DNA of 64,000 nucleotides from Aneurinibacillus thermoaerophilus (GCF_900099925.1 NZ_FNDE01000004.1:113422-177421), one strand, 5' to 3'. Positions 1 through 8,881 are shown, counted from the stretch's first letter. Numbers and translations: made by a program. The notes: generated from the letters alone by a model not told the origin.

Positions 1-43
1 GTTCGTCGGTTAAGCCTGCTGCCTGATGACGATTTTCCACCAT
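1..43 (-). CDS. bkdAA: BkdAA N-terminus: branched-chain 2-oxo acid dehydrogenase E1 alpha (partial)
   Basis: Only the first 14 codons lie in the window; the gene runs off the left edge. The start is ATG at 43-41, with a TAAGGAGG ribosome binding site about 8 bases before it. The first residues, MVENRHQAAGLTDE, match the NRHQxLGLTD opening that I recall for Bacillus BkdAA. This E1 alpha subunit decarboxylates the 2-oxo acids derived from leucine, isoleucine and valine within the cytoplasmic branched-chain dehydrogenase complex. Its place directly behind lpd, 42 bases downstream and on the same strand, agrees with the bkd operon order. Confidence 0.8.
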   Translation of the reverse strand, partial: MVENRHQAAGLTDE

Positions 44-85
44 TGCGGCTCGCCTCCTTATATATTTGAATAGATAATGTACATA

Positions 86-1507
86 CTAAGAATGAATGGC
101 TTTTCCGTCGACCGCAAGCGCTGCTTCTCCCATAATTTCGGATAGCGTCGGATGCGGATGGATGGTATGCGCAATCTCCCACGGCGTCGCGTCCAACACG
201 CGTGCAAGCGCTCCTTCGGCGATCAGATCGGTTACGTGCGGGCCGATCATATGAATACCGAGCACATCGTTCGTCTTCTCATCAGCAATGAATTTCACGA
301 ACCCGTCATATTCGCCGTATACGAGCGCTTTGCCAATCGCGCGAAAGCTGAACTTTCCGATCTTGACACTGTATCCTTTGGCCCTTGCTTCCGTCTCTGT
401 CAGACCGACACTCGCCACTTCCGGGCGGCTGTATGTGCATTTCGGCACCATTGTGTAATCAATCGGCCGGGGGCGCAGACCTGCCATATGCTCGACGGCG
501 ACAATTCCCTCGTGCGAAGCGACGTGTGCAAGCTGCAAGCCTCCGATTACATCTCCAATAGCATAAATATGCGGCTCGTTCGTCTGATACATTTCATTCA
601 CTTTAATCACACCGTTCTCGATTCGCGCGTCCACATTATTCATGCCAATGTCTTCCACGTTGGCCTGACGCCCGACGGAAACAAGAATTTTCTCCGCCGT
701 AAACGCAAGCTCTTTGCCGTTTTGCTCCGCTTTAATTGTAACGTTCCCTTCGCCGCGCGAGAGCGTCTCGGGTAGAACTTTTGCTCCAGTATGTACTTTG
801 ATTTTACGTTTTTTGAACAGGCGCGCGATTTCCTTGCTGATGTCTTCGTCCTCAAACGGCAAAATCCGATCTGCGTATTCAACAATTTCAACATCTACTC
901 CTAAATCGTTGAACAACGACGCCCATTCAATTCCGATGACACCGCCGCCGATAATCAGCACCGACCTGGGAAGTTCCTTAAGCTCCAGCGCTTCATCGCT
1001 CGTGATCACCGCCTCTTTGTCAATCGTAAGCCCAGGCAATGTGCGAGGGCGAGAACCGGTGGCGATCAAGACGAATTTGGGCACAAGAATTTCCGCTTCA
1101 CCGTTCGTATACTCCACATTGATCGCTCCTGCTTGCGGCGAAAAAATAGAGGGACCCATAATGCGGCCCGTACCTTCATATACGTCAATTTTTCCCTTCT
1201 TCATTAAATGTTGTACGCCTTTGTGCAGCTGATCAACAATTTCCTGTTTCCGCTCCTGCATCCGCAGGAAATTGATGCCGATATCGCTCGCTTCCACGCC
1301 ATAGTAAGCGCCGTTTTTTAGGGTATGGTATACTTCGGCGCTTCGCAACAGCGCTTTGCTCGGAATACATCCGCGGTGCAGGCACGTTCCGCCTAGCTTA
1401 TCCTTCTCAACTACCGCCACTTTCATGCCTAACTGGGAAGCGCGGATAGCGGCTACATAACCGCCCGTGCCTCCGCCAAGCACAACCACGTCATATTCAT
1501 TCGACAT
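86..1507 (-). CDS. lpdA: Dihydrolipoyl dehydrogenase (E3) of the branched-chain keto-acid complex
   Basis: FAD enzyme that reoxidises the lipoyl arm of the E2 subunit and passes electrons to NAD+. The N-terminal FAD motif GGGTGGYVAA is followed by the redox disulphide GGTCLHRGCIPSK (Cys42/Cys47 from the chosen start). A second Rossmann motif, IIGGGVIGIE, binds NAD. The C-terminal HPHPTLSE holds the catalytic His-Glu pair. About 473 residues is normal for the family. An in-frame ATG at 1525 exists, but GGGGGTGG sits just before the ATG at 1507, so the shorter form is chosen. It lies between bcd and bkdAA, which assigns it to the bkd complex rather than to pyruvate dehydrogenase. Confidence 0.93.
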   Translation of the reverse strand: MSNEYDVVVLGGGTGGYVAAIRASQLGMKVAVVEKDKLGGTCLHRGCIPSKALLRSAEVYHTLKNGAYYGVEASDIGINFLRMQERKQEIVDQLHKGVQHLMKKGKIDVYEGTGRIMGPSIFSPQAGAINVEYTNGEAEILVPKFVLIATGSRPRTLPGLTIDKEAVITSDEALELKELPRSVLIIGGGVIGIEWASLFNDLGVDVEIVEYADRILPFEDEDISKEIARLFKKRKIKVHTGAKVLPETLSRGEGNVTIKAEQNGKELAFTAEKILVSVGRQANVEDIGMNNVDARIENGVIKVNEMYQTNEPHIYAIGDVIGGLQLAHVASHEGIVAVEHMAGLRPRPIDYTMVPKCTYSRPEVASVGLTETEARAKGYSVKIGKFSFRAIGKALVYGEYDGFVKFIADEKTNDVLGIHMIGPHVTDLIAEGALARVLDATPWEIAHTIHPHPTLSEIMGEAALAVDGKAIHS

Positions 1508-1528
1508 AAAGCCACCCCCGCTCATTCA

Positions 1529-2635
1529 TTATGATTTATGATGGATACGAGACAGTTCATGTTTGCCATTCTGAAGGAACATGCTGCGCGAGTGCTGCAA
1601 ACGCGTGATGCGCTCTTCACACATCCGATCAGCCGCTTTATACGTGGGAATGTTATCCCGCTTCGAGATTTCAAATACCCTTAAAATATTATCATAAATC
1701 ATTTCCACTTTTTTCAGCGCACGCTCGCGATTATAGCCTTGCAGCTCATCCGCCACGTTAATGAGTCCTCCGGCATTAATAATGTAATCGGGAGCATACA
1801 CGATACCCAGTTCTTGCAGCATGTCGCCGTGGCATTCTTCTTTCAGTTGGTTGTTGGCCGAACCAGCAATAACTTTTGCTTTGAGCTGCGGAATGGTGTG
1901 ATCATTAATGATGGCACCCAGCGCACACGGGGAGAAAATATCGCATTCCTGGCTGTAAATGTCGTTCGGATCCACCGCTTTTGCGCCGAATTCTTCGACC
2001 GCACGTTGCACATTTTCTTTATTAATGTCTGTGACAATTAAGTTTGCCCCTTCTTCGTGCAAATGGCGGCATAAGTTGTACGCCACATTCCCCACGCCCT
2101 GCACAGCGATTGTTTTCCCGCTTAAGTCGTCCGTGCCAAACGCTTCACGGGCGGCCGCTTTCATGCCGCGGTATACGCCATATGCGGTTACAGGCGAAGG
2201 ATTACCGCTGCTGCCAAACGCAGGCGACACACCGGTTACATAGTCAGTTTCCATATGGATAATATCCATATCGGCCACTGTCGTCCCCACATCCTCCGCC
2301 GTAATATAACGGCCACCCAGCCCCTGAATGTAGCGTCCAAACGCGCGGAACATTTCTTCACTCTTATCCTTGCGCGGATCGCCAATAATGACTGCTTTGC
2401 CACCACCCAGATTCAAGCCCGCACCGGCCGCTTTGTACGTCATCCCGCGCGCAAGCCGCAGCGCGTCTTCGATCGCATCTTCTTCCGTGTCATACATCCA
2501 CATGCGCGTGCCTCCCAAGGCGGGACCAAGCGTTGTATCATGTATCGCGATAATCGCTTTTAAACCGGAGTTCTGATCCTGACAGAAAACCAGTTGTTCA
2601 TAATCATATTTCTCCATATACTCAAAGATTTTCAT
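1529..2635 (-). CDS. bcd: Leucine dehydrogenase
   Basis: NAD-dependent oxidative deamination of leucine, valine and isoleucine to the 2-oxo acids used by the Bkd complex; a soluble Glu/Leu/Phe/Val dehydrogenase family enzyme. At 368 residues the length is typical of Bacillus leucine dehydrogenases (about 364-366). Lys68 (TYKAA) and Lys80 (NLGGGK) are the substrate-binding and catalytic lysines, and GVGNVA at 180-185 is the dinucleotide-binding turn. The start at 2635 has TAGGAGG nearby. It is the first gene after the sigma-54 promoter, and its stop is about 20 bases from the lpd start. In the B. subtilis operon ptb and buk flank bcd; neither is present here. Confidence 0.95.
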   Translation of the reverse strand: MKIFEYMEKYDYEQLVFCQDQNSGLKAIIAIHDTTLGPALGGTRMWMYDTEEDAIEDALRLARGMTYKAAGAGLNLGGGKAVIIGDPRKDKSEEMFRAFGRYIQGLGGRYITAEDVGTTVADMDIIHMETDYVTGVSPAFGSSGNPSPVTAYGVYRGMKAAAREAFGTDDLSGKTIAVQGVGNVAYNLCRHLHEEGANLIVTDINKENVQRAVEEFGAKAVDPNDIYSQECDIFSPCALGAIINDHTIPQLKAKVIAGSANNQLKEECHGDMLQELGIVYAPDYIINAGGLINVADELQGYNRERALKKVEMIYDNILRVFEISKRDNIPTYKAADRMCEERITRLQHSRSMFLQNGKHELSRIHHKS

Positions 2636-2754
2636 ATAAACTCATGCCTCCTAAGCATAGGTAAGTAAACATATCACCTACACGTTCTTTGATAATAAGA
2701 AATGAAATAGATAGCAAAGTACAACTCCTGTTACCTTTCCATTTATCGCGTTTC

Positions 2755-2769
2755 GCAAAAAATATGCCA
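2755..2769 (-). promoter_or_regulatory. Sigma-54 (-24/-12) promoter of the bcd-lpd-bkd operon
   Basis: Read on the minus strand the site is TGGCATA-TTTT-TTGC, with the invariant GG and GC exactly 10 bases apart as the sigma-54 consensus TGGCACR-N4-TTGC requires. It lies about 120 bases upstream of the bcd start, next to the gene for a sigma-54 activator. That location supports it strongly. Confidence 0.85.
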
Positions 2770-2779
2770 AAACCTCCTT

Positions 2780-2793
2780 TGTAAACGCTTCCG
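2780..2793. promoter_or_regulatory. cre-like sequence upstream of the bcd sigma-54 promoter
   Basis: TGTAAACGCTTCCG matches 12 of 14 positions of the Bacillus cre consensus TGWAANCGNTNWCA. It lies 11 bases upstream of the -24 element. CcpA binding here would link branched-chain amino acid catabolism to carbon supply. This is a motif match only. Confidence 0.35.
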
Positions 2794-2880
2794 AAAAATA
2801 TCCTGGCAATATTACATTTTTACACTCTTCCACTTGCAAAAAAATTCATAATGTGAAAAAAAATGCAGGCAATATTTTTC

Positions 2881-4944
2881 TCATAATCCGTATTTTTCGA
2901 TTTTATAATACAAATTGCGAATCGACAATCCAAGTTGCTTGGCTGTCGCTGTTTTATTTCCATTGTTGCGTGTCAGCGCTTCTGCAATTATCGCTTTTGC
3001 CACCTCTTCCAGCCGTTCATTTAACGTTCGCGTATCCGCCACCGCTTCCAGCTTCCCGCTTTCTCCTGCCTCTGTCCGCGTATAGGCCTGCCCGGCTGCT
3101 GACAATTCCGGCAGATGGTGCGGCTGTATAAGCGTCTCCTGAAACTTCATATTGATAATGGAACGGCTAATCACGTTTTCAAGCTCCCGGACATTCCCGG
3201 GCCACGTATACCGCTTTAAGCGTTCCAGCGTTTCCGGCGCCGCCCCCTGCACGTTCCGCCCATACTCTTGATTATATTTATGAATAAGATGCTCAACCAG
3301 TTCCTCCATATCGCACATTCGGTACCGAAGTGGCGGAATCACGATCGGCAATACATTAATGCGGTAATACAAATCTTCGCGGAACGCACCCGCCTGAATC
3401 GCACGCTCTAGATTAACGTGGGTAGCAGCAATCACACGCACATCTACCGGAATGGCTTTCGTGCCGCCGATGCGTACAATTTCTTTTTCTTGCAACACAC
3501 GTAACAACTTTGCCTGTGTGCTCATCGATAATTCGCCGATTTCGTCAAGGAAAATGGTGCCGCCGCTCGCCTCTTCAAACAGACCTTTCTTTCCGCCGCG
3601 TTTCGCTCCGGTAAACGCGCCTTCCTCATAGCCGAACAGTTCCGATTCAAGCAACGTATCCGGAATGGATGCACAGTTGACACGGATAAACTGATTGTAC
3701 TTCCGATCGCTTTCATTATGAATCGCATGAGCAAACAGTTCCTTGCCTGTGCCAGATTCTCCCCGCAATAACACGGTCGCAGGCGTGCGTGCTGCCTTCC
3801 GCCCCTGCTCGATGGCATGCAGTATTTCTTCGCTCGTTCCGATGATGTCATCAAATGTATAGCTCGCTTCCAGTTTACGTACAAGCCATTTGACCCGCTC
3901 CAACTCCTCCGTCAGCTTCTTGATCTCCGACACATCATGAATAATGCCGACACTGCCTTTCAGTACGCCGTCGACGACGACAGGCGCGACATTTACCACG
4001 ACATCCCGCTTTTTTGGACCGACTTTAAGCGGGACGCCGCGTACCGGTTTTCCCGTCCTCAGCACTTGCATATGCATGCTTTCGCCTTCTGAAATATCAA
4101 CATCGGCCGGTTTGCCAATCACGTCCGCTTCCGTCAGCCCGGTTAGGCGTGTGTACGCTGGATTAATCATCAATCCATTTCCGTGCGTATCCACTACGGA
4201 AATGGCATCATCCGACGATTGAATAATCGCCATAAGTAAACTCTGCATATCTTTCAGCGTAATAATCTCATTTGTCAGGGTCGCCACTTTCGTAATATCT
4301 CGGAACACTGCCACCGCTCCATGAACACGCCCGTCCCGGTCCAAAATCGGAACGCGATTCATTACAATGCGTCTGCTTTCGTCCAGCGCCTGTTCTTGGT
4401 TTAATTCCTGTATACAGGTGCGAAGTACAGTATGTAATCTTAAATTCGGAATGACATCCTCCGCCCATTTGCCGAGCGCATCTTCTTTTTTTATGCCGAG
4501 AATCCGTTCCGCCGCACGGTTATAAATGAAAATCAGCCCTTCTTTGTTAACAGCAACCAGGCCATCATATGTCGAATTTAACACCGTATCGATTTCCCGT
4601 TGCTTCTCATGCAGCACGCGAACCAATGCCGTCTTCTCTTCTACCAAGCGAATGATGACAGAAGCTAATCTTCCCGGAATAATCACCGCATCCCCCGGCT
4701 TTATCATCTGTAGTTTCCGGTACATTGTTTCATCGCCGGTCGCTTCTAGTATCACATCCACTCCGCGCTCGAAAAACGACTCAATCCGCGTGCTCACAGG
4801 AATAGAAAGCTCTTTTGCACGCAAAAACCCCGGAGACCCTTCATCAATATCAACGACACCGACAACCTCAATACTATCCATCCGATGCAGCACATTGAGC
4901 AATGCCATTCCGTCCCGGCTACCTCCCACAATAACGACTTTCAT
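2881..4944 (-). CDS. bkdR: BkdR: sigma-54-dependent activator with PAS domains
   Basis: Enhancer-binding activator, 687 residues, close to the roughly 690 of B. subtilis BkdR. In order: a Rossmann-like N-terminal segment (about 1-100), two PAS domains (about 110-220 and 230-340), an AAA+ domain with Walker A GESGTGKE (395-402), the sigma-54 contact loop GAFTGA (442-447) and Walker B GGTIFLDEIGE (461-471), then a Fis-type helix-turn-helix at the C-terminus (about 660-685). GGGGG precedes the ATG. It sits directly upstream of the sigma-54 promoter of the bcd operon and should switch that operon on. The ligand sensed by the N-terminal part is not visible from sequence. Confidence 0.93.
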   Translation of the reverse strand: MKVVIVGGSRDGMALLNVLHRMDSIEVVGVVDIDEGSPGFLRAKELSIPVSTRIESFFERGVDVILEATGDETMYRKLQMIKPGDAVIIPGRLASVIIRLVEEKTALVRVLHEKQREIDTVLNSTYDGLVAVNKEGLIFIYNRAAERILGIKKEDALGKWAEDVIPNLRLHTVLRTCIQELNQEQALDESRRIVMNRVPILDRDGRVHGAVAVFRDITKVATLTNEIITLKDMQSLLMAIIQSSDDAISVVDTHGNGLMINPAYTRLTGLTEADVIGKPADVDISEGESMHMQVLRTGKPVRGVPLKVGPKKRDVVVNVAPVVVDGVLKGSVGIIHDVSEIKKLTEELERVKWLVRKLEASYTFDDIIGTSEEILHAIEQGRKAARTPATVLLRGESGTGKELFAHAIHNESDRKYNQFIRVNCASIPDTLLESELFGYEEGAFTGAKRGGKKGLFEEASGGTIFLDEIGELSMSTQAKLLRVLQEKEIVRIGGTKAIPVDVRVIAATHVNLERAIQAGAFREDLYYRINVLPIVIPPLRYRMCDMEELVEHLIHKYNQEYGRNVQGAAPETLERLKRYTWPGNVRELENVISRSIINMKFQETLIQPHHLPELSAAGQAYTRTEAGESGKLEAVADTRTLNERLEEVAKAIIAEALTRNNGNKTATAKQLGLSIRNLYYKIEKYGL

Positions 4945-5082
4945 TCACATCCCCCTTTCCTATGAAAAAAATTGCAGGCCCCTTTTTATTTAACCAGAGT
5001 ATGGCTATGACGGCAATAGTGGACAAACAAGGAAGAAACGGTTAAGATGAGGACGTAAAATGAAAAAAGGCAGGTATGTACG

Positions 5083-5337
5083 ATGTTTTTACGATTTGTC
5101 GCCGTTTTTATTGTTTATATTATTCCGGGCGCGGTTGCTGCCTACGGTTTTAAAATGATGCGAGATACGCTGTATTTGTACTTCGACCCTGCTATCCATA
5201 CCTTTCTCATCGGAAAATTCATGCTAGGTTTCGTATTGTTCGTGCTGGGAATCGCATTTATTGGCGGCTTTATTTTACATACGGATCGCAAAAAAAATCT
5301 GGTACAACCGCGGTTTCGCAAAAAGGAGCAGCCGTAG
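5083..5337 (+). CDS. yqzF: DUF2627 family small membrane protein (YqzF-like)
   Basis: An 84-residue protein with two hydrophobic segments (about 5-23 and 40-66) and a short basic tail (RKKNLVQPRFRKKEQ). The pattern MFLRFxAxxIVxxIPGxxAAxGFKxMRDTL is that of YqzF/DUF2627, a Bacillales family without an assigned function. Its place beside bkdR also matches B. subtilis. The ribosome binding site is a modest AGGCAGG. It points away from bkdR and converges on the glycosyltransferase cluster. Confidence 0.75.
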   Translation: MFLRFVAVFIVYIIPGAVAAYGFKMMRDTLYLYFDPAIHTFLIGKFMLGFVLFVLGIAFIGGFILHTDRKKNLVQPRFRKKEQP

Positions 5338-5386
5338 CAGTTTTTCTACCAATCTGCCTTTTCTTCCGGCATTTCGTTCCTCTGTT

Positions 5387-6217
5387 TCACCTCACCCGCC
5401 CCCACTGATCCAGGCAGCGCAGAATGCGGTTCTTTTCAATTGCAACCGTCAGGGAAGCCCCCTCTGCATAGAAATGAAGCCCGAGCAGCAGCGTTACAAC
5501 TATGCATTTAACGGATAAACTCCAGGCATAAACGCAAAAAATTCCGCCCAAAAAGCCAAGTAGATTGGCTCCCGTATCCCCAAGCATCGCCCGTCCTGAA
5601 AAATCGTACGGAGCCACTGCAAACGAAATCATCAATGTATAAGCGAATAAAGGAAGCACCGATTCCGGCACAGTGCCGGCCGCCAAACAAAGCAGCATAA
5701 TCAACCAGAATCCTTTCAGCGCGCGCCCCGGACGCACATCAAGCAAATTGATAAAGTTGGCCGCAAGCGCAAGCAACAATGCATTCACCACCCTTTCCCC
5801 AAAAGAAGAAGCGGATAAAAAGGATATCCCGAGCGAACAACTCATGATCATCCCAGCTTTAGCAGCGCCGGTCGTGATGCGTCTTTCACACCAAAGCGCC
5901 CTAAAATGCCCACGTATGCCTTTTACGTCATACCGACCTATCCGGTCATCCAACCAACCTGCAAGAGAAACCACCAGGCTCAAACCGCAGGCAAGCAGCA
6001 ACTCCTGCCCGTTGCTCCCATTTTGCGCAACAGTCGCGCAAATAATGATGTAGACAAGAAGGGCCATTGAAAATACGAGTCCATAACCAAGCGGAATCAT
6101 CTCCCCACGGTAATTGGCCGCAAGCCAACCGAAACGGCAAAATATATAGTCTATCGCTCTCATCCCCCACCATCCGATAAGCCACCCGCTTCCTGCCCAA
6201 AACGCAAGAGCCAGCAC
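5387..6217 (-). CDS. MraY/WecA-like polyprenyl-phosphate glycosyl-1-phosphate transferase family protein
   Basis: Polytopic membrane protein of 276 residues with a GTG start behind GGGAGG. Motifs of the GT4/MraY superfamily can be read in order: GWLDDRIG (the Asp-Asp pair), NFINLLDVRPG (the NxxNLxD region) and MLGDTGANLLGF (the GDxGS region). The N-terminal PTxGG and the cytoplasmic His-rich loop are not clearly present, so it is a divergent member whose activity is uncertain. It starts right at the stop of the GT2 gene, in an apparent steA-GT2-GT4 operon. A lipid-linked sugar step in envelope assembly is an inference from family and context. Confidence 0.7.
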   Translation of the reverse strand: MLALAFWAGSGWLIGWWGMRAIDYIFCRFGWLAANYRGEMIPLGYGLVFSMALLVYIIICATVAQNGSNGQELLLACGLSLVVSLAGWLDDRIGRYDVKGIRGHFRALWCERRITTGAAKAGMIMSCSLGISFLSASSFGERVVNALLLALAANFINLLDVRPGRALKGFWLIMLLCLAAGTVPESVLPLFAYTLMISFAVAPYDFSGRAMLGDTGANLLGFLGGIFCVYAWSLSVKCIVVTLLLGLHFYAEGASLTVAIEKNRILRCLDQWGRVR

Positions 6218-6218
6218 C

Positions 6219-6893
6219 TTAGCGTACCTCCCGGGCCGTCATCGCTTTTTGAATGGCTGCGTATTGCCGACCACGGTGCCAAAAGCCAGCAAGCGTGCGG
6301 CCATATTCCCGATGCCGAAATGAAAGCGGCAATTCGCAGACAAGAAGACCTGCTTTAAGAATATCGAGCGTCATCACCGCTTCGATGCCAAACCCGCAAT
6401 TCCAGTTGCGTACCGCGTCAACCGCGCGGCGTGTCAGCGCCCGCTGGCCGGACAAAGGCGCTTCGATCCGCGCGCCGGTCAGCCGGTAAATTTTCCGCCG
6501 TGCCATACGCTTTGTCCAGCCGAATCCCCCTTTTAAAATGTGCAAAGGGGAAGCGATCACCATATCGACCTTCTCGCTTTGCAAAAACTCCAACAATCGG
6601 ATCATTTCCCGGGCCGTACTTCCAAGATCGGCATCCACAAATAAAAAATGCTGGCCTTCCGCCACTTCTATTCCACGCCGAAGCGCACTGCCTTTTCCTT
6701 CATTTTGAAGCAGTCTCACCACACGATCCGCCCAGCTGGCGGCCAGCAAAGCGGTATCGTCCGTACTTCCATCATCCACCACAATTAACTGGCATTCGCG
6801 AAGCAACGGATGGGCCCGAAGCGAGCGCAATGTTTCTCTAATCCAGGCTGCCTCATTATAAGCCGGTATAATTATCGAAGTATCATGCTTCAT
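6219..6893 (-). CDS. Family 2 glycosyltransferase
   Basis: Cytoplasmic or membrane-associated GT-A fold enzyme of 224 residues. The N-terminal IIIPAYNE and VVDDGSTDD are nucleotide-sugar binding motifs, and FVDADLGS carries the metal-binding DxD. It resembles polyprenyl-phosphate sugar transferases of the DPM1 type, though no acceptor can be read from sequence. An upstream in-frame ATG at 6911 overlaps steA and has no ribosome binding site, whereas AGGTGA precedes the ATG at 6893, so the latter is used. It is tightly packed between steA and the MraY-like gene, which suggests a shared envelope-related task. Confidence 0.85.
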   Translation of the reverse strand: MKHDTSIIIPAYNEAAWIRETLRSLRAHPLLRECQLIVVDDGSTDDTALLAASWADRVVRLLQNEGKGSALRRGIEVAEGQHFLFVDADLGSTAREMIRLLEFLQSEKVDMVIASPLHILKGGFGWTKRMARRKIYRLTGARIEAPLSGQRALTRRAVDAVRNWNCGFGIEAVMTLDILKAGLLVCELPLSFRHREYGRTLAGFWHRGRQYAAIQKAMTAREVR

Positions 6894-6901
6894 CGTTTCA
6901 C

Positions 6902-7972
6902 CTACACCCATGTTTTTAAATAATGCAAAAGCGGCAGGCGCATCCTTCCGCTTTTCGGGTATAAATGGTGTAACCCTTTCGCATCGACAAGCCGTCCTCC
7001 CACTTTCATGCGTACCAGCAATGTGCTTGCCATCCCTTGCCTTCCTTTCTCTAAAAAATCTCCCATCGCCGAATGTGCTCCCACACTGATCAGCAAATCA
7101 GCTCCGTTGTCATATGCGTACAACAATGCCATATCCTCGCTCGTGCCTGGTGCTGGAAGCACATGATAGGCAAGACCAAGTTGTTTTACTCTTTCCGCTC
7201 CCGGCGCACTGCCATCCATATATCCATGAACAACAATATCCTGAGCCGCGCGCAGCGCCTTGTCACTTACACTGTCCATATCGCCCATAATAATATCGGG
7301 ACACCACCCCTGTTCAAGTAAGGCGTCCCCGCCGCCATCTACACCGATTAATGCCGGCCTACGTGCCACAATATAATTGCTAAGCGCATGCAAATCTTCT
7401 TTATAATATTTGCCGCGCGAAACAATAAGTGCGGGCCGGCCAGCAATAGACGTACGGAGGGGAAGCGAAACAAGCGGAGTAAACAAGCGTTTTTTTTCTT
7501 GCTCGGCATAGCGCAACGTATTCTCTACAAAACGTTTAAGCTGTTCAGGCATATTTTTTTCGGCGTTGTGACGCAAAGCTTCCCATTGTTCCGGCGTAAC
7601 CGGAGCAAGACGGGTTACCATCGATTGATCCCGTTCGCGGAACAAATAATGACCGTTAATAATAACGTTCTCACCGTTCGACAATTGCGTAAGTAAGTCA
7701 GGATGCGACGGGCAATCGTATAGTGGAATGCAATGTTCGAGCAATACTCTCGCCCCCTGCGCTTCGTAATCCCCGGTAAACGATACAGCACAGTTCACTA
7801 CCGCTCCCACTCCGCGCTCAATCAGTTCACGGGCCGCTAATTCATCAATGTTAGTATGGGAAATGATGGCGATATCTCCAGGGCAAAGTGCAGACACGAC
7901 CTGCTTCGTCACATGCCCGCATCTGACCTTTCCTCTCACTATGCGATTGTTTCCTCTTAGGTACGACAGCAT
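6902..7972 (-). CDS. steA: SteA-like protein (thiamine-pyrophosphokinase-fold, putative cytokinetic ring protein)
   Basis: About 356 residues. The C-terminal half has thiamine-pyrophosphokinase-like motifs GVDGGGDALL, GDMDSV and GTSEDMALL, and the N-terminal half has the SteA pattern CPGDIAIISHTNID. SteA is known in Corynebacterium as a partner of SteB at the septum; in Bacillales the role is not established. I see no clear C-terminal membrane segment. Start choice is uncertain: an in-frame GTG at 7993 and ATGs at 7984 and 7972 are available, and AAGGAG fits the last best, with a slightly long gap. It leads the operon with the two glycosyltransferase genes. Confidence 0.8.
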   Translation of the reverse strand: MLSYLRGNNRIVRGKVRCGHVTKQVVSALCPGDIAIISHTNIDELAARELIERGVGAVVNCAVSFTGDYEAQGARVLLEHCIPLYDCPSHPDLLTQLSNGENVIINGHYLFRERDQSMVTRLAPVTPEQWEALRHNAEKNMPEQLKRFVENTLRYAEQEKKRLFTPLVSLPLRTSIAGRPALIVSRGKYYKEDLHALSNYIVARRPALIGVDGGGDALLEQGWCPDIIMGDMDSVSDKALRAAQDIVVHGYMDGSAPGAERVKQLGLAYHVLPAPGTSEDMALLYAYDNGADLLISVGAHSAMGDFLEKGRQGMASTLLVRMKVGGRLVDAKGLHHLYPKSGRMRLPLLHYLKTWV

Positions 7973-8027
7973 AATACCGATCATCTCCTTCACTTTCTAG
8001 TATGGAAGAGTTGAAAAGGTTCCATAC

Positions 8028-8070
8028 AAAAAAAAGAGAAGGAAAATCGCTCTCTGGCGTCCTCCTTCTC
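8028..8070 (-). terminator. Rho-independent terminator after yqhL
   Basis: On the minus strand GAGAAGGA and TCCTTCTC form the stem, followed by an uninterrupted run of eight T. It lies immediately downstream of the rhodanese gene and before steA. Confidence 0.85.
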
Positions 8071-8077
8071 TTTCCTG

Positions 8078-8458
8078 TTATTTGCTTACAACTTTACCCT
8101 TCCAGCGTTTCATACCGCCGGATACGTTGTATAAATTTTTAAATCCTTCTTTTTTCAAAATGCGGGCTGCCTGCGCGCTACGGAATCCGCTCTCGCAAAT
8201 AAGATACGTCTCTTTGTCCTTCGGAATACCACTGACCGCGGATCTTACCTGGCCAAGCGGAATGTTACGCGCGCCTTGAATATGGCCGCGTCGGTATTCG
8301 TTCGGTTCCCGTACGTCGATGATCTGCTTGCCCTTTGGTTGCTTAAGCACTTCCTGCAACTCATCGGCCGAGACGCTTTTGACACCGCGCGGAGGTAGCA
8401 TACGCATAATAATAAAGATAACTAAAAGTACAAGCAGTACTACAGGTAGCCAATCCAT
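8078..8458 (-). CDS. yqhL: Membrane-anchored rhodanese-domain protein (YqhL-like)
   Basis: A 126-residue protein: one N-terminal membrane segment (about 4-20), then a single rhodanese domain. The domain shows IIDVREPNEYRRGHIQGA and the active-site loop LICESGFRS with Cys88, so sulphur-transfer chemistry is possible. Size and layout equal B. subtilis YqhL, whose exact substrate is unknown. It has its own downstream terminator, so it is probably transcribed separately from steA. Confidence 0.88.
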   Translation of the reverse strand: MDWLPVVLLVLLVIFIIMRMLPPRGVKSVSADELQEVLKQPKGKQIIDVREPNEYRRGHIQGARNIPLGQVRSAVSGIPKDKETYLICESGFRSAQAARILKKEGFKNLYNVSGGMKRWKGKVVSK

Positions 8459-8526
8459 TTCTCTCTCTCCTTATTTCAATATACCTATAATGGTAGCGTA
8501 CTACAGGTTATTTTTTGTTGCAACCG

Positions 8527-8569
8527 ACAAAAAACCTTGTGATGCGGAGTACCATCCGTTCACAAGGTT
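8527..8569 (-). terminator. Terminator downstream of the YdjO-like gene
   Basis: Perfect 10-base arms AACCTTGTGA/TCACAAGGTT enclose a 17-base loop. On the minus strand the stem is followed by TTTT, which suits the small gene ending at 8678. Confidence 0.7.
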
Positions 8570-8677
8570 TCCTTCCCCCTAATATCCGCTTAGCTTTTCA
8601 TATCCGTACTCTCGTTCTGTGTTCCCGCATTTCTTTTCCAGCACGCTGTAACTCGACGTTATAGGGGTCACATATTA

Positions 8678-8881
8678 CTAAGAATTAATATAGTGAGCTA
8701 ACTCCGGCAACATCCGTGTCTCCTGAGTCATGCGCGACTGACAGAGAGGACAGGTCGGCTGTTCGGAAAATGAAAAATCCTGCCGCATCCAACCATTGCA
8801 TTCATCATTATCACAGCTCCACACCTTCATTTCGTACAATGGAATTTCCTCGATCTGCTGTTTGCTTCGCATGAAAGCCAT
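8678..8881 (-). CDS. ydjO: YdjO-family cold-inducible zinc-ribbon protein
   Basis: A 67-residue protein. CDNDECNGWMR and CPLCQSRM give two Cys pairs in the pattern of the YdjO family (WxCxxxxCNGWxR...CPLC), consistent with a small zinc ribbon. B. subtilis YdjO is described as cold-inducible; the molecular role is unknown. GGGGG precedes the ATG at 8881. Monocistronic, with a terminator downstream. Confidence 0.8.
   Translation of the reverse strand: MAFMRSKQQIEEIPLYEMKVWSCDNDECNGWMRQDFSFSEQPTCPLCQSRMTQETRMLPELAHYINS

Noticed and set aside
152..775. 207-codon plus-strand frame opposite lpd
   Set aside because: Opposite-strand shadow of a clear dihydrolipoyl dehydrogenase.
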